Source of the DNA: Mesorhizobium amorphae
GTDB taxonomy: Bacteria; Pseudomonadota; Alphaproteobacteria; Rhizobiales; Rhizobiaceae
DNA: 64,000 nt
Assembly: GCA_003240775.1 (NCBI GenBank)
Contig: QFNI01000003.1
Coordinates: 62,001-126,000, forward strand
Direction of reading: 5' to 3'
Every line of letters begins with the position of its first letter. Within the stretch, counting starts at the first letter, position 1. A program made the position numbers and the translations under genes. Below the pieces are notes generated by a model that was given only the letters and a program-made list of their open reading frames with translations, was not told the DNA's origin and made no database searches. Below, piece by piece: positions 59,241 through 64,000 of this stretch.

Positions 59241-60334
59241 CGCTCGACCTGCGCGAGGGCGACGCCCGGACCTTTTTCGAGGTCCCTTTCACCGCCTACG
59301 GCCCTTCGGACGGCTATGTCTCGCCCATGCGCGGCGACATCCTGCGGATGCTCGACCCCAAAAAGAACCCGCTCTGGCGCGCGGGCAACCCGTTCCGCTT
59401 CTGGACGGTGCATCGCGAGGGCCGGCCGGTCGGGCGCATCATCGCCCATGTTCACGGGGAATCGAACCGGCGCCACGGCACCCGCCGCGCCCAGTTCGGC
59501 TTCTTCGACTGCGCCGACGACCCCGATGCCGCCCGCCTGCTGCTCGACGCCGCCGCCAAATTCGCGCGCGACACGGGCCAGGACGAACTCGTCGGCAACT
59601 TCAACCTGACGGCGATGCAGCAGGCGGGTGTCGTTACCGAGGGCTTCGGGACACAGGCCTTCACCGACATGATCGTGAACCCGCCCCATGTGCCGCGCCT
59701 TCTCCTGGCCAACGGGTTCGAGCCGTTCTTTCCGATGACGACCTTTTCGATCGACCTGCGTTCCGCGCCGCCGATCGAGGCGCCCACGCTGTCGGAAGTC
59801 GAGGGGTTCCGGTTCCAGCCCATCGAAAAGCGCGTCTTCGCCGAGCGGATGGAGGAAGCGCGCCAGGTGCTGAACGACGGGTTCGACGCGAACCCCATGT
59901 TCGTGCCGCTCACGCCAGACGAGTTCCGTTTCCAGGCGGGCGAGATGTCGGCCATCCTCGACCCCCGCCTGTCGGCCGTGCTGACCCACCGGAACCGCCC
60001 GATCGGAACGGTGGTCTGCATTCCCGACCTCAACGGCTTTCTGGCGGGCACGCGCTCGCGCATCCGCTTTTCCACGCCCTGGCACTATCTGCGCCACCGC
60101 CTTTCGCGCAGGCGGGCCGTGATCATCTTCTATTCGGTGGCGCGCGACTGGCACGGCCGGGGCATCATGCCGGCGATGCTGGCGCGCACGGTTTCCGCCC
60201 TGCGCGACGCGGGCTACGACACGCTCGGCGTGACCTGGATCGCGGACGAGAACGCCGCGAGCCTGAGACAAATGGAGCGGCTCGGCGGCAAGCCCCTCCA
60301 GCGCCTTCACCTCTTCCGCAAGGCGCTGGCATGA
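59237..60334 (+). CDS. GNAT-superfamily N-acyltransferase (two-lobed), cluster gene 4
   Basis: A 365-residue protein starting at GTG 59237 within GTGA. The N-terminal lobe has FFEVPFTAYGPSDGYVSPMRGDILRMLDPKKNP and FWTVHREGRPVGRIIAHVHGESNRRHGTRRAQFGFFDCADDP. The C-terminal GNAT core has AVIIFYSVARDWHGRGIMPAMLARTVSALRDAGYDTLGVTWIADENAASLRQMERLGGKPLQR near residues 300-360, with HGRGI as acyl-CoA loop. The layout resembles fatty-acyl or long-chain GNAT proteins of unassigned function. The stop overlaps the nitroreductase start (ATGA). It may acylate the product of the ThiF and nitroreductase partners. Confidence 0.75.
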   Translation: MTLDLREGDARTFFEVPFTAYGPSDGYVSPMRGDILRMLDPKKNPLWRAGNPFRFWTVHREGRPVGRIIAHVHGESNRRHGTRRAQFGFFDCADDPDAARLLLDAAAKFARDTGQDELVGNFNLTAMQQAGVVTEGFGTQAFTDMIVNPPHVPRLLLANGFEPFFPMTTFSIDLRSAPPIEAPTLSEVEGFRFQPIEKRVFAERMEEARQVLNDGFDANPMFVPLTPDEFRFQAGEMSAILDPRLSAVLTHRNRPIGTVVCIPDLNGFLAGTRSRIRFSTPWHYLRHRLSRRRAVIIFYSVARDWHGRGIMPAMLARTVSALRDAGYDTLGVTWIADENAASLRQMERLGGKPLQRLHLFRKALA

Positions 60335-61308
60335 ACCCGGACACCCTCCGCGCGCTTTTGGGCCAGGCCGCGCTTGCGCCCAGCGTCCACAACACCCAGC
60401 CCGCCCGCTGGCGGATAGAGCCCGAGGGCGTGACGCTCTTCGAGGACACGCTGCGCCGCCTGCCGGCCGGCGACCCTTCCGGCCGCGACGCCGCGATGAG
60501 CCTGGGCGCCGCGGCCGAAGGGCTGCGCTTGGCAGCCTCGCGGGCCGGGCTGCGGGCCGTGGAGGAGGAAGCGGACGGCGAGGTGGCATCGGGCCCCCTC
60601 CGCCCGGTGATGCGGTTTCGTTTCGAGGAGGGCGGCGCGCCCGATCCCCTCGCCGAATGGCTGGAAAGGCGGCAATCCTGGCGCGGCGCGTTTCTTGCGC
60701 CCGACTTGAGCGCGCACGATGCGGCGCAAGCGCTCGCAGGCGAGGACGCGAGGGTGCTCACCGGCGAGGGCCGGCTGGGCGAGATCGCGCGTGGGCTGGA
60801 TGAGGCGAGCTGGCGCTTCATGCGCGACACGGGCTTCCGCCGCGAGCTTCTGTCGTGGATGCGCTTGTCGCCCCGGCATCCCGGCTGGCACCGCGACGGG
60901 CTCAACGCCGAAGCCATGGCGATGGGCCGCCTGGAAGCTTTGGGCGCCCGCTTCGTGCTCGGGCCGGGCTTCGGCCTTCTCGAGAAGGTCGGGCTCGCGA
61001 AGCCCCTTTTGTCGGAACGGCAAAAGACGGCCGGTGCGACGGCGGTGGTGCTCTTCCACCGGCCGGCGGGCGAAGACCCTTTCAGGAGCGGGAAGCACTT
61101 CCATCGCCTGTGGCTGCGGATCGAGCAGGCGGGTTTCGGCGCGGCCGTGCTCGCGGCCCTTGCGGACGACCCCGAAGCCGCAGCGCGGCTGGGCGCGGAT
61201 CTTCCTTCGGGCCACCGCCTGGTCAGCGCGTTTCGCATCGGCCGCCGACCGCCCGATGCCCTATCCGGCCGGGCGCGGCTTCCCTTGGACGAGATCCTGA
61301 TCCGTTAG
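60331..61308 (+). CDS. Nitroreductase-like flavoprotein of the Acg/MoeY type
   Basis: A 325-residue protein beginning MNPDTLRALLGQAALAPSVHNTQPARWRIEP. APSVHNTQP is the diagnostic FMN-phosphate motif of the Acg-like nitroreductase group. RRLPAGDPSGRDAAMSLGAAAEGLRLAASRAG near residue 45 matches the Acg family, as does the late GKHFHRLWLRIEQAGFGAAVL near 250. This group includes M. tuberculosis Acg and the C-terminal half of MoeY. Some members sequester FMN without clear reductase activity; a dehydrogenase role, as in SagB/McbC-like azoline oxidation, is an alternative. It is the last gene of the five-gene cluster and overlaps the convergent cytochrome gene by 4 bases. Confidence 0.84.
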   Translation: MNPDTLRALLGQAALAPSVHNTQPARWRIEPEGVTLFEDTLRRLPAGDPSGRDAAMSLGAAAEGLRLAASRAGLRAVEEEADGEVASGPLRPVMRFRFEEGGAPDPLAEWLERRQSWRGAFLAPDLSAHDAAQALAGEDARVLTGEGRLGEIARGLDEASWRFMRDTGFRRELLSWMRLSPRHPGWHRDGLNAEAMAMGRLEALGARFVLGPGFGLLEKVGLAKPLLSERQKTAGATAVVLFHRPAGEDPFRSGKHFHRLWLRIEQAGFGAAVLAALADDPEAAARLGADLPSGHRLVSAFRIGRRPPDALSGRARLPLDEILIR

Positions 61309-62906
61309 AGCAGCTTGAGATACTCGATCAGGTCGCGCTTCTGCTCAATCGTCAGGTCCTCGCCGAAGCGGTGGCCATCCGCCCCCCGGCCCGGCGTGGC
61401 CACATCGATCCAGGCCGGTGCCGAGAACGGGCGATAGCCCGCCGGATAGGCGCCGTTTTCGTCGAGACGGATGCCGACTTGCGCGAAATCGAGCGCATGG
61501 CCGCCCGTCATGAAACGCCGGGGCCGCGTTTCGGGCGACAGGAGCGCGGCGAGCGTCGGCACCGAGCCGTTGTGCAGATAGGGGGCGGAGGCCCAGATGC
61601 CGGCCAGCGGCGGCGCGGCATAGCCGCGGTTGCGGCGCACGGCGATGGTGTTCCGGTAGACCGAGGTCTCGACGGCCGCCACGAGCGTCGCGTCGAACGC
61701 GTCCGCGCGCAGCCGGTCGGTTCCCACATCGCCGTTCCAGTTGGGAAAGCTTTGAAGCTGCGGCGCCTCCAGATCCTCGTCGTAGCTTCCGTGGCAGGAC
61801 GCGCAGCCCGTGGCATAGAGCGCCCGCCCCGAGCCTGCGCGCGCGGCGTCGACTGCGCCGGGAAAGCGCTGCGGCCGGTAATCTCCCAGGAACGCCATGA
61901 TGGCCGTTGCATCCCCGAGGCTCCCTTGCGCCTTGTCGGGGTGAACGCCCATGCTCGGCACGGTGAAGAAGGTGGTGATGGCGGCGAGTGCCCGCAGCCG
62001 GTCCGCGTCGGGCGGCGCGGTGGTCGCAACGCCTTCGCCCGAGCCCGGCACGGCATAGACGCCGTCGGCGAGGAGGTCCGAGCGCCAGGTGCGAAAGGCG
62101 AGGTCGGGGATCGAGACGACGCCCGCATCGCCCGGTCCTTCTTCGATCAGTGCCGTTCCCAGCGCGAATTTCAGCGCCGCGACCCCGTTGGTGCTGCCCG
62201 GCGCGCCGTTGGGAAAGGGCAGCGGGCGAGTGGCATCGCCGAGTTCGGCCAGCCTCTTCTTGGCAAGCGGCAAGACCAGGAAGCGCAGGCTGAGCCGCTC
62301 GCGCCAGTCCATCTCCGGAAACAGCGCGTCGGCCGCCGCAAGCAGCTCCGGCCCGTCTGTGAAGCGCTTGAGGGCATGGAACACCCTGAGCGTATAGGCT
62401 TCGAGGTCGATGGAGGTGTTGGGCATGCCGAGCATCGGCTGGTCCGGCCGTGCCGCGCCATCGGGGGCGTAGGTGACGCCGGCATGGCAGGCCGCGCAGC
62501 CGAGATTGGCGACGCGCACCTTTGTGCCCCCGACGGGTGCGATGTCGCCGAACGTCATGCCGAGGGGCAGCGGGCTTTCGCCACCGGGCAGGAAGCCGAA
62601 CCGCGCGAGCACGCGACCGAGCGTCGCCTCATCGAGCGACGCCGTGGGATCGCGCGCGCGCTCATCGAGAACGAGGGCTGCCGCGATCAGCCGCCAGGGC
62701 ACGGCATTGGTGGCGAGCGCGTCCAGGCTGAGCCCGCCGAACCCCGCCCCCCGGAACGCCGCTTCTCCGCGCGCTGACGCTTCCGCGTCGGGCGGAACGG
62801 CGGGCCGGGACAGGGATTCGACTTCCGGCCGCGAGAAGCCCCAGCCCGCGCCGGCGATGACGCAGCCGCAGAGGGCGACCGCGCCGAGGAGCCGTCGCCA
62901 CGTCAC
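61305..62906 (-). CDS. Exported di-heme cytochrome c protein
   Basis: A 533-residue protein with an N-terminal signal/anchor MTWRRLLGAVALCGCVIAGAGWGF. Two c-type heme sites: NLGCAACHAGVTY near residue 135 and ATGCASCHGSYDED near 375. Between and after them come YRNTIAVRRNRGYAAPPLAGIWASAPYLHNGSVPTLAALL near 415, the di-heme peroxidase/RoxA-like segment typical of large di-heme cytochromes, and a final DLTIEQKRDLIEYLKLL. The role is periplasmic electron transfer or oxidation; the substrate is unknown. It is transcribed alone from 62906, divergent from the SDR at 63143. Confidence 0.85.
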   Translation of the reverse strand: MTWRRLLGAVALCGCVIAGAGWGFSRPEVESLSRPAVPPDAEASARGEAAFRGAGFGGLSLDALATNAVPWRLIAAALVLDERARDPTASLDEATLGRVLARFGFLPGGESPLPLGMTFGDIAPVGGTKVRVANLGCAACHAGVTYAPDGAARPDQPMLGMPNTSIDLEAYTLRVFHALKRFTDGPELLAAADALFPEMDWRERLSLRFLVLPLAKKRLAELGDATRPLPFPNGAPGSTNGVAALKFALGTALIEEGPGDAGVVSIPDLAFRTWRSDLLADGVYAVPGSGEGVATTAPPDADRLRALAAITTFFTVPSMGVHPDKAQGSLGDATAIMAFLGDYRPQRFPGAVDAARAGSGRALYATGCASCHGSYDEDLEAPQLQSFPNWNGDVGTDRLRADAFDATLVAAVETSVYRNTIAVRRNRGYAAPPLAGIWASAPYLHNGSVPTLAALLSPETRPRRFMTGGHALDFAQVGIRLDENGAYPAGYRPFSAPAWIDVATPGRGADGHRFGEDLTIEQKRDLIEYLKLL

Positions 62907-63142
62907 AGCCCACGCCTTCCGGTGTGTCGCACTATCCCCTCCTCCACTCGAAAACCCGATGCGGTGCGCTTCATCATAGCAGCGGGCGTGGGGCCTGCGC
63001 CAAGCGGAGCGCGGATATCCTGCATTGTCAAACCACGGTTGAGAGAAAATCGCCTGAGCGCGCGCTTCTCTGCCGTCATGCGAGGACTACCTAGCCGTCT
63101 CCATCCGCACAGAGCGGTCAAGGAACGATCAAGGAGCCCGAA
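62907..63142. other. Divergent promoter region between cytochrome c and SDR genes
   Basis: 236 bases without a gene. It contains a TTGTCA hexamer (near 63024) followed by the partly symmetrical TCAAACCACGGTTGA, and AAGGAG just before the SDR ATG. No convincing -10 and no RNA structure seen. Confidence 0.4.
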
Positions 63143-63805
63143 ATGAGCGTGGATATGAAGAACAAGCGCGTGCTCGTGGTGGGCGCGTCGGGCGGCATCG
63201 GCAAGGCGACCGCCGACGCCTTCGCGGCAGCCGGAGCCGAGGTCGCCCGCCCCGGCCGCGACGCGCTCGACCTTCTGGACGAGACGAAGATCGCGCGCTT
63301 CTTCGAGGGGGAGGCACCCTTCGACCACGTGGTGATCGCCGCGGCCTCGACCAAGACCGGCCCCGCAGCAGCCCTCGGGCTGGACGACGCGCAGGCCGCG
63401 ATGAACAGCAAGTTCTTCGGCGCTTACCGCATCGCGCGCCATGCGCGGATCGTGGACGGCGGCTCGCTGACGCTGGTTTCGGGCTTCCTGTCGACCCGGC
63501 CCAGCGCGTCCTCCGTGCTGCAGGGCGCGATCAACGCGGCGCTCGAAGCGCTGGCGCGGGGCCTGGCCCTGGAAAAGGCGCCCGTGCGGGTGAACGCGGT
63601 GTCGCCCGGCCTCGTCGACACGCCGCTCTGGGGCGGCATGGCCGAGGCCGACCGCCGGGCGATGTTCGAGGGTGTGGCCAAGCGCCTGCCCGCGCGCCGG
63701 ATCGGCCAGCCGCAAGACATCGCTCAGGCCATCCTGTTCGTCGCCGCCAACCCCTTCGTCACCGGCACCACCGTCACGGTGGACGGCGGCGGGACCATCG
63801 CTTGA
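63143..63805 (+). CDS. Short SDR-family protein without the canonical YxxxK pair
   Basis: A 220-residue Rossmann protein beginning MSVDMKNKRVLVVGASGGIGKATADAF, with GASGGIG as cofactor site. VVIAAAS replaces the usual NNAG, TLVSGFLSTRPSASSVLQGAINAALEALARGLALE near residue 112-145 retains the Ser but has no Tyr-x-x-x-Lys, and VNAVSPGLVDTPLWGGM and FVTGTTVTVDGGGTIA close the fold. At 220 residues it is about 30 shorter than classical SDRs. The altered catalytic block suggests non-redox or altered chemistry; similar short SDRs exist. AAGGAG precedes ATG 63143. The next exported protein starts 12 bases downstream, so the two may form an operon. Confidence 0.82.
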   Translation: MSVDMKNKRVLVVGASGGIGKATADAFAAAGAEVARPGRDALDLLDETKIARFFEGEAPFDHVVIAAASTKTGPAAALGLDDAQAAMNSKFFGAYRIARHARIVDGGSLTLVSGFLSTRPSASSVLQGAINAALEALARGLALEKAPVRVNAVSPGLVDTPLWGGMAEADRRAMFEGVAKRLPARRIGQPQDIAQAILFVAANPFVTGTTVTVDGGGTIA

Positions 63806-63816
63806 GGAAGCCTACC

Positions 63817-64000
63817 ATGCGCACCCTTCTCGCAGCCCTTTCGCTGTTTGCCCTTTCGCTTCCGGCTTTCGCGGCCGCGGTCGACGACACCGCTGCCGTG
63901 GCGCTCGCCAAGCCGGCGGAGATCGTGGTCGACGGGAGCCTTTCCAGCGACGAGGTCGCGGCCCTGCTCGAACCCGTCGACGCCTTCTACGGCTTCTGGA
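63817..64000 (+). CDS. Exported protein, N-terminal part only
   Basis: Begins MRTLLAALSLFALSLPAFAAAVDDT, a Sec signal peptide with cleavage near AFA-AAV, behind GAGGAAG. The visible mature part reads AVALAKPAEIVVDGSLSSDEVAALLEPVDAFYGFW and runs off the window. The AFYGFW segment resembles the first helix of NTF2/SnoaL-like proteins, but too little is visible to be sure. Confidence 0.75.
   Translation, partial: MRTLLAALSLFALSLPAFAAAVDDTAAVALAKPAEIVVDGSLSSDEVAALLEPVDAFYGFW

Noticed and set aside
57218..61308. Ribosomally made peptide cluster of the azoline type
   Set aside because: E1-like and flavin-dehydrogenase-like proteins are present, but there is no YcaO, no precursor peptide candidate and the nitroreductase is of the Acg type rather than McbC/SagB.

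Overview
The window is GC-rich (roughly two thirds G+C) chromosomal DNA of an alphaproteobacterium, most likely a member of the Hyphomicrobiales (Rhizobiales). The grounds are very high GC3 in every convincing gene, a rhizobial-type ectoine catabolic cluster in the ehuABCD-eutABCDE-asnC-ssd-atf order, two TGA-N9-TCA iron boxes of the RirA type at an iron-uptake promoter, and intergenic palindromic repeats of kinds I recall from rhizobial genomes. Genes are tightly packed into operons. I saw no rRNA, tRNA, CRISPR array, transposase or integrase. The window reads as a stretch of nutrient-uptake and catabolic operons.

Layout. (1) 1-4693: a partial GntR regulator and a minus-strand operon (SDR, D-threonine aldolase/D-serine dehydratase-like enzyme, NTF2-like protein), divergent from RidA and a cog3964-type deacetylase. 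(2) 4694-5148: a repeat-rich spacer. (3) 5149-7899: an RpiR regulator and a SnoaL-flavin monooxygenase fusion. (4) 8117-21466, plus strand: a NitT/TauT-type ABC transporter, a GFO/IDH/MocA dehydrogenase, an amidase, a CocE-type hydrolase and a complete Dpp/Opp-type ABC transporter. (5) 21471-29643, minus strand: eight tightly linked genes. They encode a free-standing Rieske ferredoxin, a Rieske-oxygenase catalytic subunit without its own Rieske domain, a GST-like protein, an 8-oxoguanine deaminase-like amidohydrolase and a BMP/nucleoside-type ABC importer. The arrangement recalls the NdmCDE methylxanthine N7-demethylase and is a good candidate for an undescribed (methyl)purine or azaheterocycle uptake and demethylation system. 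(6) 29796-43490: a degenerate acylphosphatase-like gene, then the full ectoine/hydroxyectoine uptake and degradation locus with its regulators EnuR and AsnC. (7) 43660-50751: an iron/heme uptake island with a HmuS-like protein, a YddA-like ABC transporter and a TonB receptor, divergent from an ABC exporter. (8) 50797-55233: a ureohydrolase, the metNIQ methionine importer and a small alpha/beta hydrolase. (9) 55395-56200: a diguanylate cyclase gene broken by a one-base frameshift. (10) 56277-61308: five translationally coupled genes (two GNAT-like proteins, a ThiF/E1-like enzyme, a membrane protein, an Acg-like nitroreductase) that form a second candidate undescribed system. (11) 61305-64000: a di-heme cytochrome c, an SDR without the usual catalytic motif, and the start of an exported protein.

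How the parts may work together. Regions 1, 3 and 5 share a GCAACA/TGTTGC motif in their promoters, so the RpiR regulator may control RidA/D-amino-acid, flavin-monooxygenase and Rieske-oxygenase genes as one nitrogen-scavenging regulon. The ectoine locus imports ectoines (EhuABCD) and converts them to L-aspartate (EutABC, DoeA, DoeB, DoeD, DoeC). Several intercistronic hairpins lie next to solute-binding-protein genes.
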